A DNA stretch of 12,030 nt. It comes from Rhodocyclaceae bacterium (lineage in GTDB: Bacteria > Pseudomonadota > Gammaproteobacteria > Burkholderiales > Rhodocyclaceae). The notes under the pieces are model-generated. The model did no database searches. It saw only the letters and a list, made by a program, of their open reading frames with translations, and was not told the DNA's origin. Position 1 is the first letter of the stretch; each line of letters starts with the position of its first letter. The translations under genes were made by a program, and so were the position numbers. This document shows, piece by piece, positions 1 to 7,776 of the stretch. The DNA is taken from NCBI GenBank assembly GCA_030682595.1, contig JAUXNZ010000158.1, positions 1 to 12,030 of the forward strand, read 5' to 3'.

Positions 1-452
1 GTGCCGACGATCCGGGCTTTTGTCTTGCGGCCGTCGTGAAGGGCGACTTCGATCTCGTCGGCGGATTCGACGACGTGATTATTGGTCAGCACCAGGCCGT
101 CGGCCGAAACGATCACGCCGCTGCCCAAGCCTGACTGACGCTGGCTGTCGGGGCCGAAACGGTCGCCGAAAAAGTGCCGGAACACCGGGTCGTTGATGAA
201 GGGATGACGGCGCACTTCCTGGCTGGTGAAAATATGCACCACCGCCGGCAGCGCCGCCTGGGCGGCGTCGGCGTAGGTGGCCACTTTGCGCGACTCCCCG
301 GCGGGCACGGCCTGCTGGACGGCAATGACAGCCGGGCCGTTCGTTTCAAACGGACGGGATGGCAGCCATTCCGGCTTGAGCGTCTGGACGACAAACAGCG
401 CGGCGACGCTGATCGTCACGGCCTGGGAAAAAATGAGCCACAATCTACGCAT
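1..452 (-). CDS. HtrA-family serine protease, DegS/AlgW-like (partial, C-terminus outside window)
   Basis: About 150 N-terminal residues of a trypsin-like (S1C) periplasmic protease that degrades or cleaves misfolded envelope proteins. Residues about 4-24 form one hydrophobic segment with no obvious signal-peptidase site, so the protein is probably anchored in the inner membrane like DegS or AlgW rather than being a soluble DegP. An HtrA-typical stretch follows at about residues 62-118, then GSGVIV and LTNNHVVE, which carries the catalytic His at residue 126. The catalytic Asp and Ser and any PDZ domain lie beyond base 1. The ATG at 450-452 is chosen because the hydrophobic anchor follows it immediately; I see no strong ribosome binding site. 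It is divergent from the Nif3-like gene by 28 bases, a pairing I recall from other proteobacteria. Whether it is DegS-like or DegQ-like cannot be settled without the C-terminus. Confidence 0.88.
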   Translation of the reverse strand, partial: MRRLWLIFSQAVTISVAALFVVQTLKPEWLPSRPFETNGPAVIAVQQAVPAGESRKVATYADAAQAALPAVVHIFTSQEVRRHPFINDPVFRHFFGDRFGPDSQRQSGLGSGVIVSADGLVLTNNHVVESADEIEVALHDGRKTKARIVG

Positions 453-480
453 GAATTAACTTGGCGAAAAGGAGTGAAAG

Positions 481-1227
481 ATGCTGCGCGACGCGTTGGG
501 TGTTTACCTGGATGGTTTGCTGGAAACGCAGCGTTTCAAGGATTATTGCCCAAACGGGCTGCAAGTGGAAGGGCGCAGCGAAGTGCGCCGCATCGTCTGC
601 GGCGTGACCGCCAGCCAGGCACTGATCGATGCGGCGCTGGAACGTTCGGCCGATGCGATCCTGGTGCATCACGGCTGGTTCTGGAAGGGGGAAGATGGCC
701 GGGTGACCGGTTTCCGCAAACGCCGCATGCAGGCTTTGCTGGCCGCCGACATCAACCTGTTCGCCTATCACCTGCCGCTCGACGCGCATCCCGAACTGGG
801 CAATAACGCGCAACTGGCGGTGCGTTTTGGCTGGGTCACCGAACGCCGCTTCGGCGAGCATGAGCTGGGCTGCCTCGCTGTCCTGCCAGCGCCGACTTTT
901 GCGGGAGCGGTCGCCCAGGCGGCGGAACGGGTGCTGGGCCGCGCGCCGCTCCTGATCGGTGACGCCAACCGGCCGGTGAGTCGCGTTGCCTGGTGTAGCG
1001 GTGGCGCACAGGACTGGTTCGAGGCGGCGATCGCTGCCGGCGCCGATCTGTTCCTGTCCGGCGAGGCATCCGAGCAGACCACGCATCTGGCCCGCGAAGC
1101 GGACGTGCCCTACCTCGCGGCCGGACATCACGCGACCGAGCGTTACGGCGTAATGGCGCTCGGTGCGCATCTAACCGCACATTGCGGCATGGATTGCGAG
1201 TTCGTGGAGATCGACAATCCCGTTTAA
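481..1227 (+). CDS. Nif3/YbgI-like dinuclear metal-centre protein
   Basis: A 248-residue protein, the same size as E. coli YbgI (about 247). Family metal ligands are visible at the expected places: His63-His64 in VHHGWFWKG, Asp101 in [13 protein letters not shown], and His216/217 with Glu220 in GHHATERYG. The family forms hexameric toroids with two metal ions per subunit. It is often labelled GTP cyclohydrolase I type 2, but its physiological reaction is not established, so I assign only the family. The start is supported by AAGGAG at 469-474, six bases before ATG 481. The stop is TAA followed at once by TAG. The last four bases overlap the convergent FimV-like gene, leaving no room for a separate terminator. 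Confidence 0.93.
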   Translation: MLRDALGVYLDGLLETQRFKDYCPNGLQVEGRSEVRRIVCGVTASQALIDAALERSADAILVHHGWFWKGEDGRVTGFRKRRMQALLAADINLFAYHLPLDAHPELGNNAQLAVRFGWVTERRFGEHELGCLAVLPAPTFAGAVAQAAERVLGRAPLLIGDANRPVSRVAWCSGGAQDWFEAAIAAGADLFLSGEASEQTTHLAREADVPYLAAGHHATERYGVMALGAHLTAHCGMDCEFVEIDNPV

Positions 1228-2351
1228 TAGGATGCTGGGGGTGGGGGGGGATTCAGGCGGTGGGTGACGCCGTCGTCGCTCAGCATGGCGACGAGCAGCA
1301 GCAGCTCCCCAGCGACGGACTGCGGGAAGCCGGTGCGGACGCCGTCGCGATTGTCATCCAGCAAGTTTTTGAGATAAGCGGCGCAGGCCGGCTTTCCCCA
1401 AAGCTCGGTCAGCCGGGCAGCGATATGCGGATAGCTTTCGATGCTGCGAGATGTTTCGGGCTGGACCTGCCAGTCCTCGGGCAGCACGTTGAAATGCTGA
1501 CGCAGTTCTTCGGCGGAGCGTTCGAACTCATCCTGCTGCCCGGTCTTGCGATAGATTTCCAGTAGTTTCAGCCAGTTGCGCAAGCCCGACTTGGGTTCGT
1601 TGCGGATTTGTTCGGTCAGGGTTTGTGCGGCGCCTTGTCCCAGGCCCATGGCCAGCATGATCTCGGCCAGATCCAGCGCCTGCTCCTGTGATTTTCCCGC
1701 ACCGCGGCTTCCCGCGGTTGCGGTGTGAGGGGACGCCGGGGTCTGCGCCGGATGCGGTGGCTGGGCGGCGGCCGGGTGCGGCGCTACGGGGGTTGAGGCG
1801 GGTTTGACTTCACCGGACTGGGCAGTACCCAGTCTGGCCGCCTTGCGTTGGCGCAACCAGATCAGCAGGATCAGCAGCAACAGCCCGCCACCGGCCAACG
1901 GGATGGCCTCGTTATCAAGAATATCCAGCCATTCCGTCATCATCGAAGAGCGGGTTGCCGGGGGTAGCGCGGCGGGCGCCACGGTTGTTGCAGCGGGCGC
2001 CTCGGCTGGTGATGCCACTGGTGCCATCGGTGCAATTGGTGCCGCCGGCGTCTGGAGTTGCTGCACCAACCGGTGAATATCCCTGACCAGTGTCTCGATG
2101 CGTGACAGGCGCAGCAGGATGTCATCGAGCAGCCGGTCCTGCTCCCTGAACCAGGCATGCAGCGCGTCATCCGGATCGGCGGGCGCCGCGCGACTCACAT
2201 CCAGTCGCGCTTGCCCGGCAGCCGCCGGCGCTCCAGCGACGGCAAGTAACGACCATGTCATCATCAGACAGGCCAGGAAGGCGGTTTTAAAAGTGTGCGC
2301 GCGCTTGGTCAAAACAATGAAACCCCGGAAGAAAATGCCAGATGCGAGCAT
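1224..2351 (-). CDS. FimV-like inner-membrane protein with TPR-like C-terminus (function unassigned)
   Basis: About 375 residues from ATG 2351. Layout from that start: a signal-peptide-like hydrophobic stretch at about residues 22-45 ending in AVAGAPA; a short coiled-coil-like helix at 67-101; a Pro/Ala-rich linker; a strong transmembrane segment near 152-166 followed by a basic RQRK; a second Pro/Ala/His-rich linker; and an alpha-helical region at about 222-296 containing [11 protein letters not shown] and a paired-helix pattern resembling the TPR part of FimV/HubP proteins. It lacks the N-terminal LysM domain and the great length of true FimV, so only resemblance is claimed. The tail is a run of five prolines coded by a C-rich tract. 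Starts are uncertain: TTG 2375 and TTG 2312 are also possible, the latter leaving MTKRAHTFK before the hydrophobic segment. It lies just downstream of msrA on the same strand and could be co-transcribed. Confidence 0.7.
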   Translation of the reverse strand: MLASGIFFRGFIVLTKRAHTFKTAFLACLMMTWSLLAVAGAPAAAGQARLDVSRAAPADPDDALHAWFREQDRLLDDILLRLSRIETLVRDIHRLVQQLQTPAAPIAPMAPVASPAEAPAATTVAPAALPPATRSSMMTEWLDILDNEAIPLAGGGLLLLILLIWLRQRKAARLGTAQSGEVKPASTPVAPHPAAAQPPHPAQTPASPHTATAGSRGAGKSQEQALDLAEIMLAMGLGQGAAQTLTEQIRNEPKSGLRNWLKLLEIYRKTGQQDEFERSAEELRQHFNVLPEDWQVQPETSRSIESYPHIAARLTELWGKPACAAYLKNLLDDNRDGVRTGFPQSVAGELLLLVAMLSDDGVTHRLNPPPPPASY

Positions 2352-2404
2352 TCTGCCGCCCCGAAAGCAGCGCAAAACCGGGAATACAGCACGAATAGAC
2401 GCCC

Positions 2405-2977
2405 TCAGCCGGGCTTTAGTCGCTGGGCAAAGTTCTGGCGCAGTTTCGCCACCTTGGGTGCGACAACGGCCTGGCAGTAGCCCTGCGTGGGATTCTTCGC
2501 AAAATAATGCTGATGGTAATCCTCGGCCGGCCAGAAAGTCGGCGCCGGGTCGTCCAAAGTCGGCGCTGGCAGGACGGCGGTGACGATGGGGTCGGGCCAG
2601 ATGCGGCCCGCCTCGAGTTCCTTGATCAGATCGTGCGCCGTGGCAGCCTGTTGCGGTGAATGCGCGAACACGACTGAAGCGTATTGACTGCCGATGTCAT
2701 GGCCCTGGCGGTTCAAGGTCGTCGGGTCGTGAATGCTGAAAAAGGCGGTGAGCAGGGTGCGATAGTCGATAACGGCAGGATCGAACTCGATGCGCACCAC
2801 TTCGGCATGACCCGTGGCGCCCGTGCAGATTTGCTGGTAGCTGGGGTTTTCGACCGTGCCGCCGCAATAGCCGGAGGTGACGGCAATGACCCCGTCAAGC
2901 AATTCGAGCGCGGCTTCGAGGCACCAGAAGCAGCCGCCGCCGAGGGTGGCCAGTTCGGTCGTGGGGCGAGATGGCAT
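2405..2977 (-). CDS. msrA: Peptide-methionine (S)-S-oxide reductase MsrA
   Basis: Reduces methionine-S-sulfoxide in oxidised proteins and free methionine, using thioredoxin as the usual electron donor. The protein of 190 residues starts [21 protein letters not shown]; the catalytic Cys is the first Cys of GCFWC (residue 16). Also visible are SGYCGG, the GHAEVV block, [22 protein letters not shown] and a [11 protein letters not shown] segment, all typical MsrA signatures. A C-terminal Cys in GYCQ (residue 168) is the likely resolving cysteine. ATG 2977 is preferred because GGAG lies nine bases upstream. Upstream in-frame ATGs at 2998 and 3022 would add 7 or 15 unconserved residues. The stop lies at 2405-2407. 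There is no MsrB domain fused to it. Confidence 0.96.
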   Translation of the reverse strand: MPSRPTTELATLGGGCFWCLEAALELLDGVIAVTSGYCGGTVENPSYQQICTGATGHAEVVRIEFDPAVIDYRTLLTAFFSIHDPTTLNRQGHDIGSQYASVVFAHSPQQAATAHDLIKELEAGRIWPDPIVTAVLPAPTLDDPAPTFWPAEDYHQHYFAKNPTQGYCQAVVAPKVAKLRQNFAQRLKPG

Positions 2978-3059
2978 GATTTTCTTCTCCAGTGGCATTA
3001 TCGGGGTGGCGGGACAATACAATGCGCTACGGGCATTAATCGGGTTTTGCGGAGGAACT
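2978..3059. promoter_or_regulatory. Divergent msrA/sucC promoter region (candidate -10 elements)
   Basis: This 82-base gap must hold the promoters of two divergent units unless they lie inside genes. On the plus strand TACAAT at 3018-3023 is a one-mismatch -10 hexamer that would start transcription near 3030, about 30 bases before sucC. On the minus strand GATAAT (3002 to 2997) is a similar -10 placed about 20 bases before the msrA ATG. No convincing -35 hexamer is visible at the right spacing for either one, so these are weak predictions. The two start sites would give overlapping divergent promoters. Confidence 0.35.
3051..3056 (+). promoter_or_regulatory. sucC ribosome binding site
   Basis: GGAGGA ends three bases before ATG 3060 (the GGAG core is five bases away). 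It fixes the sucC start and rules out the longer in-frame reading that extends upstream across msrA. Confidence 0.8.
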
Positions 3060-4235
3060 ATGAAGATCCACGAGTATCAAGGCAAGGAAATTTTGCGGAA
3101 GTTCGGTGTGAGTACGCCGCGCGGCATTCCCTGTTTTTCGGTCGATGAGGCGGTCAAGGCCGCGGAAAAACTGGGTGGAAAGATTTGGGTGGTGAAGGCC
3201 CAGATTCACGCCGGCGGCCGCGGCAAGGGCGGTGGCGTCAAGCTGGCGAAATCCCTGGACGAAGTGCGTGCTCACGCCAGCGCCATTCTCGGCATGCAGT
3301 TGAAGACCCACCAGACCGGCCCGGCAGGCCAGAAAGTGCGGCGCCTGCTGATCGAGGACGGCGCCGCCATCGAGAAGGAATACTATGTCGCGGCGCTGAC
3401 CGATCGCGCTACGCAGCAGGTGGCGATGATGGCTTCCTCCGAGGGTGGGATGGATATCGAGGAAGTCGCCCACAAGACACCCGAGAAAATCATCAAGGTC
3501 TTCGTCGATCCGCTGGTCGGCCTGACCGACGCCCAGGCGCTGGCGCTGGCCAAGGGCATCGGCGTTCCCGAAGCTTCGATTCCGCAGGCGGTGGATACCC
3601 TCAAGAAGCTCTACACCTGCTACATGGAGACCGATGCCTCGCTGGCGGAGATCAACCCGCTGATCCTCGAAGCAGGTGTGGATGGCAAGCCGGGCAACAT
3701 CAAGGCGCTCGACGCCAAATTCAATTTCGACGCCAACGCGCTTTACCGCCAGCCCGAGATCGTCGCCTACCGCGACCTCGACGAAGAGGATGCCGACGAG
3801 ATCGAGGCGTCAAAGTTCGACCTCGCCTACATCAGCCTCGATGGCAATATCGGCTGCCTGGTGAATGGCGCGGGCCTGGCGATGGCGACCATGGATACGA
3901 TCAAGCTGTTCGGCGCCGAGCCGGCCAACTTCCTCGATGTCGGTGGCGGCGCGACGACCGAGAAAGTGACCGAGGCGTTCAAGATCATGCTGAAGAATCC
4001 GAAGGTCAAAGGTATTTTGGTCAACATTTTCGGCGGCATCATGAAATGCGACACCATCGCCGCCGGCATCATTGCCGCGGCCAGGGAAACGCATCTCTCC
4101 GTGCCCCTGGTGGTGCGCATGAAGGGCACCAACGAAGACCTCGGCAAGCAGATCCTCGCCGCGTCGGGACTGCCGATCATCGCCGCCGACACCATGGCGG
4201 ATGCCGCGACGAAGATCGTCGCGGCCGTAAAGTGA
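3060..4235 (+). CDS. sucC: Succinyl-CoA synthetase (ADP-forming) beta subunit
   Basis: A 391-residue beta subunit (E. coli SucC 388). With SucD it interconverts succinyl-CoA and succinate with substrate-level phosphorylation of ADP or GDP in the TCA cycle. The N-terminal ATP-grasp region begins [12 protein letters not shown] and carries Lys46 and [14 protein letters not shown] (about 52-65) for nucleotide binding. SLAEINPL (Asn199) and ALDAKFNFD (Asp218) match the Mg-binding positions. The C-terminal CoA-ligase part has [24 protein letters not shown], and [10 protein letters not shown]. The start is fixed by GGAGGA at 3051-3056. sucD follows after 10 bases, with its ribosome binding site overlapping the sucC stop, so the subunits are made together. 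Nucleotide specificity cannot be read from the sequence by eye. Confidence 0.98.
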   Translation: MKIHEYQGKEILRKFGVSTPRGIPCFSVDEAVKAAEKLGGKIWVVKAQIHAGGRGKGGGVKLAKSLDEVRAHASAILGMQLKTHQTGPAGQKVRRLLIEDGAAIEKEYYVAALTDRATQQVAMMASSEGGMDIEEVAHKTPEKIIKVFVDPLVGLTDAQALALAKGIGVPEASIPQAVDTLKKLYTCYMETDASLAEINPLILEAGVDGKPGNIKALDAKFNFDANALYRQPEIVAYRDLDEEDADEIEASKFDLAYISLDGNIGCLVNGAGLAMATMDTIKLFGAEPANFLDVGGGATTEKVTEAFKIMLKNPKVKGILVNIFGGIMKCDTIAAGIIAAARETHLSVPLVVRMKGTNEDLGKQILAASGLPIIAADTMADAATKIVAAVK

Positions 4236-4245
4236 GGTAATCCAC

Positions 4246-5139
4246 ATGTCAATCCTGATCAACAAAGAGACGCGGGTCATCACCCAGGGCATCACCGGCA
4301 AAACCGGCCAGTTCCATACCGAGAAGTGCATCGAGTACGCCAATGGCAAGCATTGCTTCGTCGCCGGTGTGAACCCGAAGAAGGCCGGGGAAAAGATTTT
4401 CGATGTACCGATCTTCGCCTCGGTCAAGGAAGCCCGGGCCGCCACCGGCGCCACCGTTTCGGTGATCTACGTGCCGCCCGCGGGCGCGGCCGACGCGATC
4501 TGGGAAGCCTGTGCGGCCGACCTTGATCTGGCGATCTGCATCACCGAGGGCATTCCGGTACGCGACATGCTCATCGTGCGCAACAGGATGAAGCAGAAAG
4601 TGGCGAACGGCGGCAAGGAAACATTGCTGCTCGGCCCCAACTGCCCCGGCCTGATCACGCCCGACGAAATCAAGATCGGCATCATGCCCGGCCATATCCA
4701 CAGGACAGGCCGCATCGGCATCGTCTCGCGTTCCGGCACGCTGACCTATGAGGCGGTCGCGCAGGTGACGGAACTCGGACTTGGTCAGTCATCGGCCATC
4801 GGTATCGGCGGCGACCCGATCAACGGGCTCAAGCACATCGACATCATGAAATTGTTCAACGACGATCCCGCCACCGATGCGGTGATCATGATCGGCGAGA
4901 TCGGCGGCCCGGATGAAGCGGAGGCGGCACGCTGGTGCAAGGAACATATGAATAAGCCCGTGGTCGGCTTCATCGCCGGTGTCACCGCGCCGGCCGGCAA
5001 GCGCATGGGCCATGCGGGCGCGTTGATCTCCGGTGGCGCCGACACGGCCGAGGCCAAGCTGGCCATCATGGAGGAATGCGGTTTTACCGTGACGCGGAAT
5101 CCGTCGGAAATGGGCAAACTCTTGAAGTCCCTGCTGTAA
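4246..5139 (+). CDS. sucD: Succinyl-CoA synthetase (ADP-forming) alpha subunit
   Basis: A 297-residue alpha subunit (E. coli 289) holding the CoA site and the phosphorylated histidine. Visible family blocks are [13 protein letters not shown] (CoA-binding Rossmann part, about 13-25), [57 protein letters not shown], and IMIGEIGG. His256 in [14 protein letters not shown] is the residue phosphorylated during catalysis. GAGGT at 4234-4238, overlapping the sucC stop, lies seven bases before ATG 4246. The gene is second in the operon and is followed, again after 10 bases, by the ornithine-cyclodeaminase-like gene. No odd features. Confidence 0.98.
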   Translation: MSILINKETRVITQGITGKTGQFHTEKCIEYANGKHCFVAGVNPKKAGEKIFDVPIFASVKEARAATGATVSVIYVPPAGAADAIWEACAADLDLAICITEGIPVRDMLIVRNRMKQKVANGGKETLLLGPNCPGLITPDEIKIGIMPGHIHRTGRIGIVSRSGTLTYEAVAQVTELGLGQSSAIGIGGDPINGLKHIDIMKLFNDDPATDAVIMIGEIGGPDEAEAARWCKEHMNKPVVGFIAGVTAPAGKRMGHAGALISGGADTAEAKLAIMEECGFTVTRNPSEMGKLLKSLL

Positions 5140-5149
5140 GGAGCGGTTC

Positions 5150-6103
5150 ATGGCACTGTTTTTATCCGAGGCCGACGTCCGCCAGTTGCTGACGATGGAG
5201 CTGGCGCTGGAAGCCGTGACGGCAGCGCATGCCGCGCACGGGATCAACCGCGCCATCGACATTTCCCGCCAGCGCACGCGCACGCCGGGCGCCACCCTGC
5301 ATATCCTGCAAGGGGCGTTGCTGGATGAGGGTGTGATTGGTTACAAGGCCTACACGACCGCGCGTGCCGGCAAGCGCTTCATGGTGCATCTGTTCGACGC
5401 GGCGACCGGCGCGCCGCTGGCGGCGATCGAGGCCGATTTTCTCGGGATGATGCGCACCGGCGCCACCGGTGGACTGGCGGCGAAGGTTTTGGCCCGGCCC
5501 GAGAGTGCGGTGGTCGGCCTGATTGGCGCGGGCTGGCAGGCGCAGAGCCAGTTGGAGGCGCTGTGTCGCGTCCGGCCGATCCGGCAGGTCAAGCTGTTTT
5601 CGCGCGACGCCGAACGGCGCCGTCGCGCCAGCGCCGACTTTTCAGAACGCTTCGGCGTCGCGGTGATCCCCGTGGATAGCGCCGAGGCGGCGGTGCGCGA
5701 GAGCGACATCGTCGTCACCATCACCGCGGCCGTCACGCCGCTGTTCAAGGGCGAGTGGCTGGCGGCGGGGACGCATGTCAATGCCGCCGGATCGAATGCC
5801 CTGATCCGTCGCGAAATTGACGAGGAGACGGTTGTCCGTGCCGCGGTGGTTTGCGTGGACAGCCGCAAGACGGCGCTCGCCGAGGCCGGCGACCTGCTGC
5901 CGGCGCTGGAAAAGGGGCGGCTCTGCGAAGGACAGCTCGTCGAATTGGGCGAGATCGTTGCCGGTATCCGGCCGGGCCGACCGAATCCGCAAGCGCTCAC
6001 CCTGTTCGAATCGCAGGGCATGGCCATTCAGGATCTGGCGGTGGCGGTGCGCCTGCTCAAACTGGCGCACGCGCAGGGTCTGGGCGTGGAATTGCCCTAC
6101 TAG
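5150..6103 (+). CDS. Ornithine cyclodeaminase/mu-crystallin family dehydrogenase, substrate unknown
   Basis: A 317-residue protein of the OCD/mu-crystallin/archaeal alanine dehydrogenase family, which acts on amino or imino acids with NAD(P). Visible features: Lys66 in GYKAYTT, the family block MMRTGATGGLAAKVLARP (about 100-117, with Arg102), a Rossmann motif GLIGAGWQAQ (123-132), HVNAAGSNALIRREID (209-224), and the closing LFESQGMAIQDLA (285-297). By my alignment from memory, the position of the catalytic Asp of Pseudomonas OCD (GGDCPG) is Asn216 here (GSNAL). True ornithine cyclodeamination is therefore unlikely, and a pyrroline-carboxylate reductase or amino acid dehydrogenase activity fits better. 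AAGGAG (5138-5143), overlapping the sucD stop, is six bases before the ATG. It is the third gene of the sucCD operon; its link with the TCA step is unclear. Confidence 0.88.
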   Translation: MALFLSEADVRQLLTMELALEAVTAAHAAHGINRAIDISRQRTRTPGATLHILQGALLDEGVIGYKAYTTARAGKRFMVHLFDAATGAPLAAIEADFLGMMRTGATGGLAAKVLARPESAVVGLIGAGWQAQSQLEALCRVRPIRQVKLFSRDAERRRRASADFSERFGVAVIPVDSAEAAVRESDIVVTITAAVTPLFKGEWLAAGTHVNAAGSNALIRREIDEETVVRAAVVCVDSRKTALAEAGDLLPALEKGRLCEGQLVELGEIVAGIRPGRPNPQALTLFESQGMAIQDLAVAVRLLKLAHAQGLGVELPY

Positions 6104-6198
6104 CCAATGCCCCCCCACGCTTACATGAGTTCGCTGCCCCCCACGGGGGGGGCTCATTTGGCAACCGAGCCCTCTTGGGGTGGCCCGGCGCGGGCATC
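6104..6198. repeat. GC-rich palindromic intergenic element (candidate REP-like repeat)
   Basis: The whole gap between the cyclodeaminase-like gene and the phosphatase gene is GC-rich and palindromic. ATGAG (6125-6129) pairs with CTCAT (6153-6157), enclosing a C6 run (6137-6142) and a G8 run (6145-6152) that form a tight hairpin. GCCCG (6183-6187) pairs with CGGGC (6191-6195). From memory, similar blocks with C-runs facing G-runs followed by a GGCCCGGC motif recur between genes in many betaproteobacteria, so this may be one copy of a dispersed repeat. Only one copy lies in this window, so repetition is not shown. The hairpin lacks a U-run and is not a canonical terminator, but it may attenuate or stabilise transcripts. 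No promoter or Shine-Dalgarno is seen in it. Confidence 0.55.
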
Positions 6199-7038
6199 AT
6201 GGCCTTGATCGACCTTTCCGCCGCGCTCGAAATGGCAGTCTGCAGCGATACGGGTCGAGTCCGGCAGCTTAACGAAGATTCAGTGCTGGCCAATCCCGTG
6301 CTGGGCCTGGCCATACTGGCCGATGGCATGGGCGGCTATAACGCCGGCGAAGTGGCCAGCAGCATGGCCACGGCCGTATTGGGTAGCGAGCTCGAACACC
6401 TGTTCGACACCCACCCCCCCTGTCAGCTTGTCGCAAGCGGGCGAAGCTTTGCAGAAGACGCGCTGGCCGACGTGATCGCGCGCACCAATGCCACGATTTA
6501 TCAGGCGGCGCAAAGTCAGGCGCAATACACGGGGATGGGCACGACCCTGGTCGCCGTGCAGTTTTATGATGACCGTCTGCTGGTCGCGCATATCGGCGAT
6601 TCGCGGTTGTACCGGTTGCGTGGCGGGGAGCTGCAGCAACTGACGCGCGATCACTCCCTGTTGCAGGAACAGATCGACACAGGCATGATCACGGCGGGAC
6701 AGGCGCGTTTTTCGAAAAATAAAAACCTGGTGACGCGTGCGCTCGGCGTCGAGCCGACCGTAAATACCGAAATGAACGAATATGATGTGCTTCCGGGCGA
6801 TATTTACCTGCTTTGCTCGGATGGCCTCAACGATATGATGGAAGATGAGGGGATTGCCATGACATTGTCTGCCCTGTCGATCAACCTGCCACTTTGTGCA
6901 GCGCAACTGGTGGAGCAGGCGAACGATCATGGCGGACGGGACAATGTTTCGGTGGTCCTGGTCAAGATACAAGCAACCTTTCCGTCCGCCCATGGCGCGC
7001 GCGACTGGTGGCGGCGCATGCAGTCGTGGTTCGGTTAA
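6199..7038 (+). CDS. PP2C-family serine/threonine protein phosphatase (Stp/PrpC-like)
   Basis: A 279-residue cytoplasmic phosphatase expected to remove phosphate from Ser/Thr proteins using two metal ions. The full set of PP2C motifs is present: RVRQLNEDS (20-28), ILADGMGGYNAGEVAS with Asp42 (39-54), GMGTTLVAV (112-120), HIGDSRLYRLR with Asp134 (131-141), LTRDHSL (148-154), LLCSDGLND with Asp208 (204-212) and GGRDNVSV with Asp248 (245-252). There is no transmembrane segment. ATG 6199 is the only reasonable upstream start, but no Shine-Dalgarno precedes it; ATG 6232 is an alternative that would cut ten residues ahead of the first conserved motif. The FHA protein next door is a natural partner, since FHA domains read phospho-threonine. 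No Ser/Thr kinase lies in the window. Confidence 0.95.
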   Translation: MALIDLSAALEMAVCSDTGRVRQLNEDSVLANPVLGLAILADGMGGYNAGEVASSMATAVLGSELEHLFDTHPPCQLVASGRSFAEDALADVIARTNATIYQAAQSQAQYTGMGTTLVAVQFYDDRLLVAHIGDSRLYRLRGGELQQLTRDHSLLQEQIDTGMITAGQARFSKNKNLVTRALGVEPTVNTEMNEYDVLPGDIYLLCSDGLNDMMEDEGIAMTLSALSINLPLCAAQLVEQANDHGGRDNVSVVLVKIQATFPSAHGARDWWRRMQSWFG

Positions 7039-7065
7039 CGTTGTCAGCCTTGAAGGACGCTCAAG

Positions 7066-7776
7066 ATGGCTAAGCTCATACTCAGCATGGATAACCTGGT
7101 GCTCAAGGAAATTCCCTTGAACAAGGAGCGCACCACGCTCGGTCGCAAGGCGGACAACGACATCCAGATCGATAATCTGGCGGTCTCGGGCGAGCACGCG
7201 GTGATCGTCAGCATTCTCAACGATTCCTTCCTTGAGGATCTGAACAGCACCAATGGCACCTTCGTCAATGGCCAGCAGATCAAGAAGCATTTCCTGCAAA
7301 ACAACGATGTCATTGAACTGGGCAAGTACCGCCTCAAATACATCAACGAGGCGCCCCAGCACGCCGCGCAGGCCGATTTCGAGAAAACCATGGTCTTGCG
7401 CCCTGACATGCTGAGAAAGTCCGCCGATCCGTTCGCCGCGAAGCCGCCTGTTGAAGTGGCGCCGAGTGTGGCGCCGCCGCCCACGGCGGTACCAGCCGCA
7501 GCCCCCCAGACGCCGCTGGGCGCGGTGCAAATCTTGACCGGTAGCAATACCGGCCGACAGCTCGAGCTGACCAAATCGCTCACCACGCTGGGCCGGCCGG
7601 GTATCCAGGTGGCGGTGATTGCGCGGCGCCCCATTGGTTACTTCCTGACCCATGTCGAAGGCGCCCGCTACCCGCTGGTGAATGACGTGGTGATTCACAC
7701 CCAGGCGCACGAGCTCAAGGATCACGACGTCATCGAGTTGGCCGGCGTGAAAATGGAGTTTTTCCTCAAGGGTTGA
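7066..7776 (+). CDS. Double FHA-domain protein
   Basis: A 236-residue protein. The first FHA domain (about 3-95) has all phospho-threonine-binding residues: TTLGRKADNDI with Gly26-Arg27, SGEH with Ser41 and His44, and LNSTNGTFVNG with Asn63-Gly64. A Pro/Ala linker (about 121-150) leads to a second FHA-like domain (152-236) that keeps LTTLGRPG and HDVIEL but has lost the SxxH and NG positions. That second domain is probably unable to bind phosphopeptide and may serve dimerisation. Between them, EKTMVLRPDML (106-116) places Thr108 in a setting like the phosphorylated TxVFR motif of GarA/OdhI. AAGGA at 7053-7057, eight bases before the ATG, supports the start. It lies 27 bases after the PP2C gene and is probably co-transcribed with it. 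Its binding target is unknown. Confidence 0.92.
   Translation: MAKLILSMDNLVLKEIPLNKERTTLGRKADNDIQIDNLAVSGEHAVIVSILNDSFLEDLNSTNGTFVNGQQIKKHFLQNNDVIELGKYRLKYINEAPQHAAQADFEKTMVLRPDMLRKSADPFAAKPPVEVAPSVAPPPTAVPAAAPQTPLGAVQILTGSNTGRQLELTKSLTTLGRPGIQVAVIARRPIGYFLTHVEGARYPLVNDVVIHTQAHELKDHDVIELAGVKMEFFLKG

Noticed and set aside
174..806. 210-codon plus-strand open frame overlapping the protease and Nif3 genes
   Set aside because: It crosses two well-supported genes, is out of frame with both, and its composition is unlike a real protein.
2401..2417. GCCC/GGGC stem followed by TTT near the msrA stop, as a terminator
   Set aside because: The stem is only four base pairs, the T-run is three bases and points on the plus strand, where no gene ends; it also overlaps the msrA stop.
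2877..3059. N-terminal extension of the sucC frame upstream of 3060
   Set aside because: The extension lies antisense to msrA and matches no SucC sequence, whereas ATG 3060 has GGAGGA upstream and begins with the family's [10 protein letters not shown].
3185..4240. 351-codon plus-strand open frame inside sucC
   Set aside because: It is an out-of-frame shadow of sucC, full of Arg/Gly/Asp repeats with no domain, and sucC is unmistakable in the other frame.
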